Shown here: positions 25,816 through 38,955 of the stretch, piece after piece
Layout of the letters: every line of letters starts with the position of its first letter
How positions within the stretch are numbered: position 1 is the stretch's first letter
Source: Adiantum capillus-veneris
Taxonomy: Eukaryota; Streptophyta; Polypodiopsida; Polypodiales; Pteridaceae
Length of the DNA: 64,000 nucleotides
Reading direction: 5' to 3'
Assembly (NCBI GenBank): GCA_014529385.2
Contig: CM043952.1
Span: 151,803,057-151,867,056, forward strand
Program-made: the position numbers and the translations under genes
Notes under the pieces: model-generated
The model's database searches: none
The model's input: only the letters and a program-made list of their open reading frames with translations
Told to the model about the DNA's origin: nothing

Positions 25816-26384
25816 TGTCACAAAATGATGACGTGGCATGTCCAGATGAATAAATGACTAATTTATAAGTTGGTCCCAACCTATGGGGTCCCATCTGATG
25901 GGGCCTAGGGGACACACAGGCAAAAGAAAAAGAGAGAAGAAGAAAAATCGCGTGGGACGGCTGACGTGGCTGGCTGCATGGACACCACAAAACGCGCTGA
26001 TGGGCTAACGAGGCAGGCTGTACGGATTTCTGCGGGGTGCCAGTTTTGGACCAGACGCTTTTGAAACTTGAAGCTTTTCATGTATTGCTTTTAGGGCTCT
26101 GCTCTTGGGGCATCCCTTGTAAGAATAAAAGAGACCTTGGGGCCTCACTCTGCAGAGCATCTGGACGTAGGGTCCGAGAGAAAAGGTTCCTTGGGAGTTG
26201 TACTTTGCATCGATTAATGATAAAGAAATACCGAAAGGGGCGCAAGACTTTGGGGCCAATACCTCTGGGCATGGAACTACGTCGGACTGTGTCGACTCTC
26301 TCTCCTTATTAAAGTTCAGTGATTTGAAGTTTTTGTTTGTGTGTTGCGATTGATTTCTCGCTTGGAGTGTCTAAGCGTGTTACA
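25816..26384 (+). repeat. LTR of gypsy element B (5' LTR)
   Basis: 569 bp, TGTCACAAAATG at the start and GTGTTACA at the end. The primer-binding site TGGTATCAAAGCTC (initiator tRNA-Met type) begins at 26386. The LTR contains the block AAAGAAATACCGAAAGGGGC (26222-26241) followed by GGGGCCAAT, shared with the other families in this window. Confidence 0.88.
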
Positions 26385-27608
26385 ATGGTATCAAAGCTCA
26401 GAAAGATTTTCCTTCTATGGAGGATTTGATCCTTTTTGCAGCTCAGGTTTTTGTGAGAGAATCTTCGTTTTTGATCCCGGGCTTACTAGCCTCTCCCACC
26501 CTTACTTCATCGCGCATCGGGCGCGATCCCGTCTTCATCGCTCTGTCTTACAGGGCACAAGCCATAAAGAACCCCAGATTACACATGGGTTTTCGCGGAG
26601 AATCTAAGAGATAGAACACCTCTTGGTGGGCAGACAAAGAAAAGTTGAAATGATGCGAGAACAGAAGAAAAGAATGAAGATTTGGACAAATTCTTGGCGG
26701 AAAAGTTTGTTAGAGCGGAGTACAAACGTCAATTGCAAGTTGATACATGTGTGAAAGATTGATCAAGTACTTCAAAGTTCAGAGATCCGAGATTTGCGAA
26801 ATACCTAAAGAATTACCCGATTGATGAGATTTACTTGAGATGGCCAGCTGAAAGGACATACGAGTGCACAAAAAGAAAAAAAAGCGAAACCTGTACACGC
26901 AGAAAGAGCTGGACAAAACTCTTGAAAAGGAGATGAACCAGAGGACCACCAGAGGATAAACCAGAGAGTTACAGAGCAGCAACCGAGCGCGGCAAGAAAA
27001 AAAAGACGAAAGCAGGACTGGTACCAGATTTTGTGGGGATTGCCAACCTTGACTAGATGAACGAAAATACTGAACTTTGCAAAGCATGGGCCAAAGTGCC
27101 AGACTAGGAAGCCCTTATCTTCTTTGATGGAGAAGCCAAGGCTAACTTCATTTCGACTGAATTGGCGGCTTGACTTTGAATTACACCCGAGGAAATGGGG
27201 CCACTAGCCGAGGATGTTCTAGAGGCACCGGGACGAGATGTTGCCATTACATTTGTCATTGGCAACTACGTTTGCATTGTCAGGGGTATGTAGGGCATGA
27301 GGACTTTTACATCATGCCTTTGGAAGGGTGTGACGTCCTCCGAGGAATCCCTTGGTTCCCCAAGAATAGTGTCATGGTCGATTATAAGGCAAGGAAGGAC
27401 ATCTAAGAGAATAAGAAGGGCAAAGAGATTGAACTTGATGTGAAACTGAAAGGCGAGTCCATTCCACTCGATAAAATATCCAGTCTTTTTGTTTATTCGA
27501 TTTTTTTGAAAGAACTAAATGATGATTAAAGGTCGAATATGTTAGACCTCGAAAAAAGAACGACAAGTTTTTTTGCAAGCTCAGGCTGGGTGTTTCTTTG
27601 AGGGCTTA
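26385..27608 (+). mobile_element. Gypsy element B internal remains, interrupted by element A
   Basis: Begins with the tRNA-Met primer-binding site. Gag-like sequence is heavily decayed. Aspartic-protease remains lie at about 27.1-27.4 kb, including EDFYIMPLEGCDV and GIPWF. Sequence that fits the segment between protease and RT continues on the other side of element A (36257-36351; DHTIDLVPDS, PPYRV). B is therefore the older host of A. It is an old fossil, broken in many places. Its 3' LTR was not identified. Confidence 0.8.
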
Positions 27609-29086
27609 TGTAACCGGCCTGTTCAATCCAAAAAAGGCGGTAGACTTTACTTTAAACCTTGATTTAGCTTTCACCCATTTAATTTGTCGTCCACTTTACC
27701 TGTACTTTCAAGACACAACAAAGGGGAGAGGGATACAGGTTGCTAGATTGCACCTGTATGAGTAGACCGACACTTGATTGGCCCCTAACTTAGGTGCCCC
27801 TTTCGGTATTTCTTTATTGTTCAAAAGAGGGAATAAATGCTGTGGATCCCTACAAGTTGCCTCGCACACTTGGCTGAATTTCAATTGTTTTGGCCCGATT
27901 TCGGCAGCATAACTGTACTAGGACCCTTCACAGTCAGTATTCCCACGCATTGACTGACTTTCCCGATGCATACGGGCACTTTGCAAAACCTGGCGAGAAT
28001 CTGCAGCACGCTGAATTCTCTGTTTTCAGCCCCGAAAATGCGCCAGATCACCTGTACAGCGGTCCCCTCGCGTCCCCGAACCCCCTGGGGGTATTAGGGT
28101 CCGTTTAGGGCCAAAACCCTAAACCTGCAAAAATACACAGCAGGCTGTAATTTACTGTTTCGGGCTCCATTTCGCATGCCGGTCGCATCCGTAGCAAGTC
28201 CTCGAGCTCCCGCACCTGTAGGGCTACTTGCCCTTTGAATCGGACGAGATTTTTGGTGTGAAACCTCTCCGAATTCACCTGTACCTGCGGGGGGATTAGC
28301 CGCTAGCTAATCCAGTACCTCTGCAAGAGGCTCTTGCCTCGGCAATCGTGCATGAACCCACACAACTGTACATTGGTCAAATGAAAAGCCCACTAGAGGG
28401 GCATAACATACTGCCATAGGGGGGAGAGAGGGCAGTGCGTAGCGTGCAGGGCATCACTCCTGGCACCGCACTGTACATAGGAGGGAAAGCAAGCACTCCA
28501 TAGCTCTTAACCTGTGACAAAAATCAGCAAATGAGCCCTTCTTCCCTTCAAATTCAGCGCCAACTCCTTCTTGCATTGGAAACTGCACCAGAATGTGCCA
28601 CTTGGCACATTTACAAGCATTTTCCCGTTTCGGGGCTGCCGCCTAAAAATCTCCCAACCGGTCGCCCAGTTGACTTCACAGCAGAGTAAGAAAATGTTCT
28701 CCTTGTCATTCCGGAGGTAATGACGCAAACACATTTTCAGGTCCCAAAATAGCAGTTCCCTAAATTTTAGGAGATGCTGCCATTGTATCTTTCTAGGTCA
28801 TCTGACCCTCTTTGTACACTTCGGCCACACCCAGAACTGAAGTATAGCCTCTGTAGCAAAGGATTCCACTTTGGCTAGTCAATGACCCCACTTGGCTAAC
28901 CATAGTCCTTGTCCAACTTTAGTGCTCTCTTGCCCTCAGGCCTGGACTCCCTCTGGACAGTTCCACACTAGCTATGCAATGCAGGGCAGTTAGATTTCTT
29001 GAGGGGTGTTTCCAAAAAGTGAAAGTAAATAGATAATAAGAAAGAAATCAACAAAAAGGATAGATAGTAGTCACACGCTGGTGACA
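27609..29086 (-). repeat. Element A 3' LTR
   Basis: 1478 bp, about 97% identical by eye to the copy at 34777-36256. It carries the shared block in reverse orientation at about 27796-27815, an 8-bp-arm inverted repeat GGATTAGC-5-GCTAATCC (28293-28313) and AATGTGCCA-CT-TGGCACATT (28592-28611). Confidence 0.95.
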
Positions 29087-32000
29087 TACCCCCCTCTTGA
29101 AATCTCAAACGTCCTCGTTTGCATCTATGACGTGCATGCTCACAGTCAACACTGATGCATTCAACACCTGTCGACACATACATGCTCATTGTCAACCGTG
29201 GTGTATTCAACACCTTGTCGACTCATGTATTGCCTGCGTGTGAACCCTGTCCCAATGACATAGTGGTAGCTTCGCACTCTGCCATTGCTTTGAGTCACTA
29301 ACTTTCCAATGACAAAATGGTAGTTGCACATTTTGCCACTGTCTTATAGTACACGTTGGATCCCGTAACACTTTCGAGCATACCCAAACCGACAGTTTAA
29401 GAATGCAGTTACACATGTACTCTTTAATAGAAGCAATTACTGTATTCTTGACAAATTGACAAGAGATACTCACTTCTATAGCACTAAGCACACTTTTGGA
29501 CATTCCAAAAGCAATTGCCAAACTGACAATCTGTACAGCTCTAACATTCATGTAACAGGTATTTCATTTGAGCTCACTTTAAATACCATGTACATCATTT
29601 CTTTCAAAAGCCATTGTCACACTGACAATCCATGTAGCTTTGAAACTCAAGGCGTCAAGGTAGGTTGAAATCAAAGGCTTCAAGGTAAAGTGATAACACA
29701 GTTGGTGACTCTGCAAGTTCACCTTCTTCCATCCACTTAGCATCCATTGGTGGATAGTTTCTGAACTTTACCAAGTAACGCCTAGCAACCTTGCCTTTCA
29801 CTTTCCTTTCTTTGTGTGCCAAAATCTGTTCAGGGACCAAGATCTCGTCAAGTTCCTCGACTTCCGGCTGATCTTCAGCTGGTATATCTTCTGGCACATC
29901 ACCCACATAGGGTCTGAGAAGACTCACATGAAACGCATTGTGAATCTTCCAACTGTCAGGCAATTTCAGCCTATATGCAACATCACTGATTATGTCGCAC
30001 ACTTGAAAAGGCCCATAGTATCGCATGCTGAGCTTTGGAAACAGTCTTTCCTTGCCCTTCATCTTCTTTAACCTTGCCTTTTCAAAGCGTAGAAGCACCC
30101 AATCACCAAGTGAATATACCACTTCACGACGGTGACGATCAACTGCTTTCTTTTGCTTTGCCTGAGTCTTTTCTAAGGCCACTTTGACCTTCTTGTACAT
30201 TTCATCCTTGTCCTGAACATACTTATCCGCTTCAAATATCTTATCCTTTGTATGCAGTATGGGAGGAACTTTCTTGCCACCTTCAACTATCTCAAAAGGT
30301 GCCTTGCCAGTTGATGAATACACTGTATTATTGTATGCATACTCCACCAATGGCAAATACTGCTCCCACTTTCCTTTATGCTTTGACACATAGCACTTCA
30401 GCAGATCTAGGACAGTAGAATTTGCCTCTTCTGACTGGCCATCTGTTTGAGGATGAAATGACGAAGAGAATTTGAGCGTGGTGCCCATATTCTCAAACAA
30501 GCCTCTCTAGAACAAACTTGTCATGCGTGGATCACGGTCGCTAACAATCTATTGTGGCATGCCATGATACTTGAAAATATTGCTCATAAACAAGCGTGCC
30601 ATCTGATTTGGCTTTATCTTCTTCCTGACAGGAATAAAATGAGCTTGTTTGTTGAATCTGCAAATAATGGTCCAAATACCATCATTTCCTGTTTGGGTTC
30701 TCGGAGGATCAAAGATAAAATCCATAGCAATACTTTCCCATGGTTTGTGTGGAATAGATAGTGGTTGCCATAACCCTGGTGCCTTTTGCCTGCCAAACTT
30801 GACCTTCTGGCAAATTAGGCATCTCGCACAAAGGCATCCACATCTCTTCTCAATGTAGGCCAATAGAAGAATGTCTCAACCGCTTTAACTGTAGCATCAA
30901 TACCACGATGCCCTGCATACGGTGGGACATGACTCTCTTCCATAACTTTGCGTCGCAATGGCTTTGTGACACACAATCTGCCATGCATCATCATGAACCC
31001 GTCTTTAAGAAGATAGTGTTCATGACGTTGTCCATCCATTAGCTGCTCGAAGACACTTGCAAAATCTTCATCATTTGCATACTGTTCTCTCGTATCATCA
31101 AGTTCATGATGATAAGGAATTGACACAGCTGAAATTTGTGGCTTCCTTGACAAGGCATCAGCCACAACGTTCTTCGTGCCTTCCACATACACAATCTGAA
31201 AATGGAACATGGACAAGATATTTGCCCATCGCATATGCTTCTCAGATAACTTTGTCTGTGTGAAGAAGTATCGCAAGGTCTGATGGTCCGTTTGGACAAC
31301 GAAATCTGCACCTAGCAGGTAGTGTTTCCAACTTAAGAGCGCATGAATCACAGCCAGTAACTCTTTCTCATAGACATGGTCATCTCTGGCCCTTGCAAAA
31401 TTCTGCTCTCATAGGCTACTACCTTGCCATTTTGCATTAGCACTGCACCAATGCTACTACCAAAGGCGTCACACTGGACCACAAATGACTTCCTAAGATC
31501 TGACAACACAATGACTGGATTCGAAGTCATCTTTTCCTTTAAGAGATTAAAAGCTGAAATCTCTTTCTGTGTCCATCTAAAGGTGACTGCCTTCTTTTGA
31601 AGAGCATGTAAAGGTGAAGCAATCTCAACGAAATTTTGGATAGCATAGTCCCAAGAAGCTTCCGACATCATGCACTGTCTTCAAATCTGGCCATGACTCG
31701 ATCGCTTCAACTTTTGCAGGATCCATTCTGACATCATCCTTTGAGACAATGTGTCCCAGAAAGTGAATCTCTTCCAAAAAAAATTCACTTTTCTTTGCAT
31801 TGATGAGCAACCTATGACTGCGTAGCTCTTTGAACACAATGGCCAAGTGATGCCTATGCTCCTTTTCATTCTTTGAGTAGACTATCATGTCATCAAAGAA
31901 TGTACCAACAAACTGCTGGTGTGGACGGAAAATTCTGTCCATCATCCTATTGAACGTAGCAGGAGCATTTGTGAGACCAAAGGGCATCACTAAAAATTCG

Positions 32001-34776
32001 TAAAGGCCAAACGTTGTTCTAAAAGCAGTCTTGTGCACATCCTCGGTGCGGATCTGATGGTACCCACTCTTTAGATCTATCCTACTAAACATAGCTGCTC
32101 CTTCTAATTTGTCCATAATATCATCAATTCTAGGTATAGGGAACCTATTCTTGATGGTATTCTTGTTCAGTGCACGGTAGTCGATGCACATACCCCATGA
32201 GCCATCCTTTTTCTGCACCAACAACACTGGAGAACAGAATGGAGATGAACTGGGCTGAATCAGCCCCTTTTCTAACAGCTCATGTACTTGGCCCATTATC
32301 TCTTTCTGCTGAGCCGCACTAACCCTGTACGGAGGCTTATTTGGTGGGCTACTGCCTGGCACCAAATCTATCGCATGGTCCTCGGGTCTCTTTGGCGGTA
32401 ATGAATCGGAGAAACAGTCACTATACTGTTGTAAAAACATTGACCTTTCTTTATCTAGAACAGATAAATTTGATTCATCACAATCTGACACTTCACGTGC
32501 AAAAACCAAGTACGTAGAAAGATGCTTTTTCATTACAGAAGTAATAGCAGAAGCTGATACAGTGGGAATAGACTCCCCTTTAAGCTTTACATCCAGAATG
32601 TGAGTCTTTCCCCTGCTTTGTACAGTGATTTTTTTGTTGTAGGCATCCATGATTCCTTGTACACGAAATAACCAAGGAATACCTAACAACACATCACATC
32701 CGTCCAGTGGCATGATGTAAAATTCTTCAGCATCTACATAGGACTGGATATGTAGGCGCAACTTTCCAATGATGGGTGTCACAGCCTCTGTATGGCCAGG
32801 ACATGCCAAACCTGCCTCTGCTGTATACCCCATCTCTTCGGGTCTGATTCCCAACTTTGAAGCCAATTCTGGGGAAATGAAGTTGGCTTTGGCACCTGGA
32901 TCAAAGAAGATAAGCACTGTTTGATCCCTGACCTTTCCCCATGCTCTGCAAAGCTCACTTGCATTTGAATTTGGCTTGTCGCCCACCATATCTGGCACTA
33001 GACCAGCCATGGGCTTCTTTCCTTTCCTGTCCTCCTTGTCTTCAGAATCAGTTGGCCTTTTCTTTGTAGGACAGTTGTAAGCAATGTGGCCAGGCTGCTC
33101 ACAAATAAAGCATTTGTTCTCTGTCCTCAGGACCTTCTTTTGCTCTTCAGACTTGAGAGGAAAACGTCTTTTCCATTTCTTCGCTGGTCCCTTTTCTGAT
33201 TTAGTCGAAGCTTTGCCTTTCCCTGCGTTGGCTGGCTCCTGAGTCACTTTAGGAACCTCCTTGGAAACATACTTCTTCGCTGAATTTTTCTTGGCTGATC
33301 CTTCCTTGACGCCATTATTGAATTCACAATCTTCTCCCTTGAGCAAACCATTACCAGTGTTTGCTACCTCAATGAGTTGCGTCAAAGTAGTGACTTTGGT
33401 CTTCGTGTAGTATTTTCTCAATCCTTTGGGTAGGCCACAACAATATTTTTCAATCTGTTATGTCAATGGCACGAACCTATAGGAAGTTACTGGAAGTAGA
33501 GCTTTCCAAAACTTCCGATTGTAATCATCCAGATTCTTGCAAGTAGCAGCATTAAGCTGGTGCCATTCTGTCATGACATCTGCTTCAAAGTCATCAGATA
33601 ACCATGCTGCTGCATAAATCTGCTTGAAGTAAATCCATGTGGACGGAGCTTGCCCTTGAAGCAATAAAGTTGTCCACCATTGTCCCGCATTCCCTGTCAA
33701 GAAAGTGGCTGCCTTGCGGACCTTTGAAGCCTCTGTAAAGTTTCCCCCTGCATAGGCCTTGTCAAACTGCCGGAGGAATGAGAGAGCCTTCTTCCTGTCA
33801 TCAAACCCTGTAAAGGTCGTGAAAGTCACACGTTTGCCACCTTCTTTGTACGGAGTTGGCCTCTCCAGCGGCGTTAAGTTGTCATATGGAAGTGACTGAA
33901 ACATGGGAACACTGTTAGGGTTCATTTGTGTTTCCTGACCGCAATTAAGTTGACCTGGAAATGCCATATTTGGCTGCTGATTTGTAATTCCAGCCATACC
34001 AAAATTTGCCTGTGGCATCCCAAATTGGCCCTGAGTGCTCTGAAACCCTGGTAGCATGCCCGTGACACCATACATGGGGTTAGGCATCATCGTTTGAGCA
34101 CCCCCAAACACTGTTCCTGGCGTGTAAAACCGATTTCCAGGTGCATGACCAACCATGCTCTGGAATACCGATCCACCTCCAAAATAGCCAGGGTGCACTG
34201 AAGGTGGTGGGAAGACCTGTTGCATAGCCTGTAGGTTGCTTCCTTGCCCATTAGAACCAGCTATAGGCCGCTGAAAGGTGGCGGGCTGAACTGGTACAGC
34301 TTGAAAGACTGGCATCTCAGCCACCTGTTCTTGCACCTTAGGCACAGGTTGTGGAGACTGCATGTTCTCCGTCAAGTGTACAGGTGTTTCCATTGACTGT
34401 GCAGTATGAATCACCTGTGCTTGAGCCTTAACAGGCTTTTGAATATGATCCATTGACCCAACTTGCTGAGACGGAACAGGAGGTTGCAGAAAGGCTAAAA
34501 ACCTCGGATTCTGCATTACTTGTGTGAACATGGCCACAGCAGTAGCCAATTGGGTCCTGAATATATCATCATCCGTCTGTGGTGGTCTTGAGGACTCACC
34601 CACTTCATGTGTCTCTTGACCCTGTGAAGAGGAAACCTCTTCAGTCACATCATCTGGTCTGTCAGCCATAATTGCTATTTCTTGTGTCTGGTCTATGATC
34701 CCCTGTGTCTTCAAGCCCAACCTGACCAAGGCTCACTTCTATGGAAAAAAGTGATTTAATCCCGTTGATGGAACCA

Positions 34777-36256
34777 TGTAACCGGCCTGTTCAATCCAAA
34801 AAGGGCGGTAGACTTTACTTTAAACCTTGATTTAGCTTTCACCCATTTAATTTGTCGTCCACTTTACCTGTACTTTCAAGACACAACATAGGGGAGAGGG
34901 ATACAGGCTGCTAGATTGCACCTGTATGAGTAGACCGACACCTGATTGGCCCCTAACTTAGGCGCCCCCTTTCGGTATTTCTTTATTGTTCAAAAGAGGG
35001 ATTAAACGCTGTGGATCCCTACAAGTTGCCTCGCACACACTTGGCTGAATTTCAACTGTTCCGGCCCGATTTCGGCAGCATAACTGTACTAGGACCCTTC
35101 ACAGTCAGTATTCCCACGCATTGACTGACTTTCTTGATGCATACGGGCACTTTGCAAAACCTGGCGAGAATCTGCAGCATGCTGAATTCTCTGTTTTCAG
35201 CCCCGAAAATGCGCCAGATTACCTGTACAGTGGTCCCCGCGCGTCCCCGAACCTCCTGGGGGTATTAGGGTCCGTTTAGGGCCAAAACCCTAAACCTGCA
35301 AAAATACACAGCAGGCTGTAATTTACTGTTTCGGCTCCGTTTCGTGTGCCGGTCGCATCCGTAGCAAGTCCTCGAGCGCCCGCACCTGTAGGGCTACTTG
35401 CCCTTTGAATCGGACGAGATTTCTGGCGTGAAACCTCTCGGAATTCACCTGTACCTGCGGGGGGATTAGCCGCTAGCTAATCCAGTACCTGTGCAAGAGG
35501 CTCTTGCCTCGGCAATCGCGCATGAACCCACACAACTGTACATTGGTCAAATGAAAAGCCCACTAAAGGGGCATAACATACTGCCATAGGGGAGAGAGAG
35601 GGTAGTGCGTAGCGTGCAGGGCATCACTCCTGGCACCGCACTGTACATAGTAGGGAAAGCAAGCACTCCATAGCTCTTAACCTGTGACAAAAATCAGCAA
35701 ATGAGCCCTTCTTCCCTTCAAATTCAGCGCCAACTCCTTCTTGCATTGGAAACTGCACCGGAATGTGCCACTTGGCACATTTACAAGCATTTTCCCGTTT
35801 CGGGGCTGCCGCCTAAAAATCTCCCAACCTGTCGCCCAGTTGACTTCACAGCAGAGTAAGAAAATGTTCTCCTTGTCATTCCGGAGGTAATGACGCAAAC
35901 ACATTTTCAGGTCCCAAAATAGCAGTTCCCTAAATTTTAGGAGATGCTGCCATTGTATCTTTCTAGGTCATCTGACCCTCTTTGTACACTGCGGCCACAC
36001 CCAGAACTGAAGTATAGCCTATGTAGCAAAGGATTCCACTTTGGCTAGTCAATGACCCCACTTGGCTAACCATAGTCCTTGTCCAACTTTAGTGCTCTCT
36101 TGCCCTCAGGCCTGGACTCCCTCTGGACAGTTCCACACTAGCTATGCAATGCAAGGCAGTTAGATTTCTCGAGGGGTGTTTCCAAAAAGTGAAAGTAAAT
36201 AGATAATAAGAAAGAAATCAACAAAAAGGATAGATAGTAGTCACACGTTGGTGACA
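34777..36256 (-). repeat. Element A 5' LTR
   Basis: 1480 bp. It is the left neighbour of the primer-binding site in sense orientation. The shared block lies in reverse at about 34966-34986. The target duplication GCTTA follows at 36257-36261. Confidence 0.95.
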
Positions 36257-36351
36257 GCTTACCAGGCGAGTTGCCTCTTTCACGTCTTGAAGATCACACG
36301 ATTGATTTGGTTCCTGATAGTACATCACCAAACTGGCCACCTTATAGAGTT
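36257..36351 (+). mobile_element. Continuation of element B pol remains
   Basis: Ninety-five bases that encode remains of the protease-to-RT linker (DHTIDLVPDS, PPYRV), in the same orientation as B left of element A. It ends exactly where LTR C begins, so C may also be inserted in B. Confidence 0.7.
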
Positions 36352-38505
36352 TGTCACAAACTGTTGACGTGTCATAGCCTTGAAGAATGGAGCCAACTTG
36401 TAGATGCCGGCCGAGGGGCCTAAACCCTGAGAAGAACAAGTAACCGAAGAAGAAATCCTACCAGCTTATGGCGCCCCCTGTCTGATGGGGTCCCAAGTGA
36501 CATACAGGATTAGAATAAAGTTGGACCCCCCCACACACACATCGTGGAACGGATGATGTGGTAGATTTTCAGAAATTACGCTGACAATGTTGACGTGGCA
36601 GGTTGTACGGATTTTCGCGTTTTGCGTTGACTGTTGACGTGGCAGTTGTACGAAAATCCGTGATTTACGCTGGCAGCTTTTTGGCATTGCTTTTGGACCA
36701 GAAGCTTTTGAGTTTGAAGGCTTTTCATGTAAACTGCTTTTCATAGGCCAAGGGCCTTCAAATATGTGCTAGGGGCTCATTCTCTGGCATGCTTCTTGGA
36801 GAAGGCGCAGAGTCTGGAGTACCCGCTTGTACTTTGATGATGCAATATAAAGAAATACCGAAAGGGGCGCCAAGGTTTGGGGCCAATACTCTCTGGGGTG
36901 GAATTCCGTCGCTCCGTGTCGCGTGTCATCTCTCTCTGTCTCTCTCAGTTCAATTGTTATTAAAGTACTAAAAGTTTGCTTAGTATGTTCTTTTCTATTG
37001 GCACGTGGTGCTCGTCTTGTGAAAGTGGTATCAGAGCATTAGGTGTGCTTTTTTGAAAGCATACCGGTCCTACCAAAGAGCAGATAGAGCAAGATTGCAC
37101 TATCAAAAGTTCATTGGAAATTTTAGCTTCGTGCTCCGATCCTGGACTTATTAGCCACTTCTATCCTTACTTCATCGCACATCGGGCGCGCTCCCGTCTT
37201 CACCGCTCATATCTTACAGGGCATAAGCCATAAAGATCACTTGCAAGAGAAGGATCCAAGATTTGTCTCAAGCTGCTGTTTTTCTCAGAGGCAGTGCCAT
37301 GCAGATGTTGATCTCTATAGCTACCAAGCCGCACACTCCAAGGACTTGGCAAGCTTTCAAGAATTTTTGTGCTTGAAGTTATATGGTTTCTGACATCTTC
37401 CTTCGGGGTGCAACTTCTGGCAGAGTGGGGTATTCTAAAATGCTTGCCTTGGAAACCCTAGCAAATTATAACTTGAAATTTCTCGACATGTCCCAGTAGA
37501 TGTTTCTTCACGAGCAGATGACTTTGGAGGTCCAGTGCGATTGCTATCTTTGGACTACCATCGCCGCCAAAGAAACACTGTTTGTCCAAGAGTTGATGGA
37601 CCCTGTTGTGCTCGGCTACGATGCTATGGAATGAACCTAACCCTAAGTTTTTGGTGCAGGTTTCATGATGGAAAGTCAGTCGACTTTTCGAGCTCGACTG
37701 ATGTCGAGATTATTAAGAAGTCTGAGCAGTGGTTACTCTCAACACCTCCAAACGACGCAGGCTACGGTCTGGGGGCGTTTGGTTGTAAAAGGCCTCTGTA
37801 TCTCCCGGCTCGGACCTTTTTAGGTTATGCGGGAGGAGTGATGAGGGAGTCGTTGAATATCTGCCGGCTCAGACCTTGTTAGGTTATGCGGGAGGAGTGT
37901 TCATCGATGGCTTTATGTTTCTATGTCTTGTAACATGCATATGTGAGCATTTGTGTTGCATTGTGATGTGCCAACCACTGAATATTCCTAATTGGATGAG
38001 ATTGCCTGGGTATGTAATTTTAGTGCATCAAGGCACCCGTGGAAGATCAATGCGGTATGTGTGTGATTGCTAATTTTACTACGCCGGAATATCAAGAGTT
38101 CCGATTTGGACGAAAGGAGAAGCCAACTCCTTGATCAAAAGAGCCGAAAGGAGAAGCCAACTCCAAACTGATTGTCCCTTGGAATGTCCCTCGAAATGAC
38201 CCTCGGAAATTTTTGAGCTACCTTGAGTTGTTTTGCAGATATGCTGTAATCGTGGATGATTACTCTCTTTCAAGAAGGAGAGATGTCACAAACTGTTGAC
38301 GTGTCAAAGCCCTGAAGAATGGAGCCAACTTGCAGATGCCCGCCGAGGGGCCTAAACCCTAAGAAGAACAAGTAACAGAAGAAGAAGTCCTACTAACTTA
38401 TGGGAACCCCGTCCGATGGGGCCCCAAGTGACATAAAGGATTAGAATAAAGCTAGACCCTCACACATACACAATGTGGAACTGATGATGCGGCAGATTTT
38501 CACAT
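36352..38505 (+). mobile_element. Gypsy element C, short decayed copy with two LTR copies
   Basis: 5' LTR 36352-37024 (about 673 bp, TGTCACAAACTG at the start) is followed by primer-binding site TGGTATCAGAGC at 37026. The internal part is only about 1.26 kb with gag-like capsid remains near 37.3 kb and no recognised pol. The hairpin GTAATC-6-GATTAC (38246-38263) and a purine tract AAGAAGGAGAGA precede the partial 3' LTR (38284-38505). The LTR is related to that of element D and carries the shared block at 36850-36869. The copy is broken and partly lost. Confidence 0.82.
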
Positions 38506-38955
38506 ACCCTGTCCTCGATAGACTTTAGGGTTCTACTTGCTTTAGCCGAATTGATCTGAAGAGTGGTTATCATTAGATCCGAATTGCTCCTGGAGACGTC
38601 TACAAGATAGCTTTCAAGATGACTTTTGGTTTGTACAAATACTTGGTGATGCCATTTGGCCTTACGAATGCTCCAACGATATTCAACCGTATGATGGGTA
38701 GGATTTTCAGAGAGTACCGATCGTTTGTGGGCACTTTCTTTGACGACATCATCGTCTTCTCCAAGAATGAAGCTGAACACAGAGTCCAGACACCACTTGT
38801 TGTAGGTTTTCCAGGCAATTCGAAGCTTTCTAGGCTTGTGCTCATATTATTGGCGGTTCACATGCCAAGTCAATGGCTTGAAAGCCCCGATTTTCTTTGA
38901 CTCAAGAGCTATCAAAAATTTTATCCATCCAAAACTCTTGAAGCAGATGGACTGT
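38506..38955 (+). mobile_element. Gypsy RT and protease fragments
   Basis: About 38.51-38.79 kb carries RT remains (YLVMPFGLTNAP, VGTFFDDIIVFSKNEAEHR) close to those of element F but on the opposite strand. About 38.88-38.955 kb carries protease remains (IFFDSRAIKNFIHP) close to those of element D. These are rearranged pieces of at least two families; an old fossil. Confidence 0.8.

Larger units (their letters stand above)
27609..36256 (-). mobile_element. Chromovirus (Ty3/gypsy) element A, nearly complete
   Basis: 8.65 kb on the minus strand. LTRs of about 1.48 kb (27609-29086 and 34777-36256) start TG and end CA, and the 5-bp target duplication GCTTA is on both sides. Order in the sense direction: primer-binding site TGGTTCCATCAACGGG, gag (about 34.7-33.4 kb) with a CCHC zinc knuckle (CFICEQPGHIAYNC), protease (FFDPGAKANFI), RT (IDLKSGYHQI, FVGTFFDDMIVYS), RNase H, integrase (HHxCC-type remains, then the core with the STGKAPFE region) and a C-terminal chromodomain (YLVKFRNYPP). 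The polypurine tract AAGAGGGGGGTA lies before the 3' LTR. The LTRs differ by roughly 3% by eye, so the insertion is fairly recent. The copy looks almost whole, with about three breaks in pol. Confidence 0.95.

Noticed and set aside
28507-28734. 75-codon open frame present in both A LTRs (also 35677-35904)
   Set aside because: Both copies come from one insertion event, so their agreement is not evidence of selection. The related solo LTR does not keep it.
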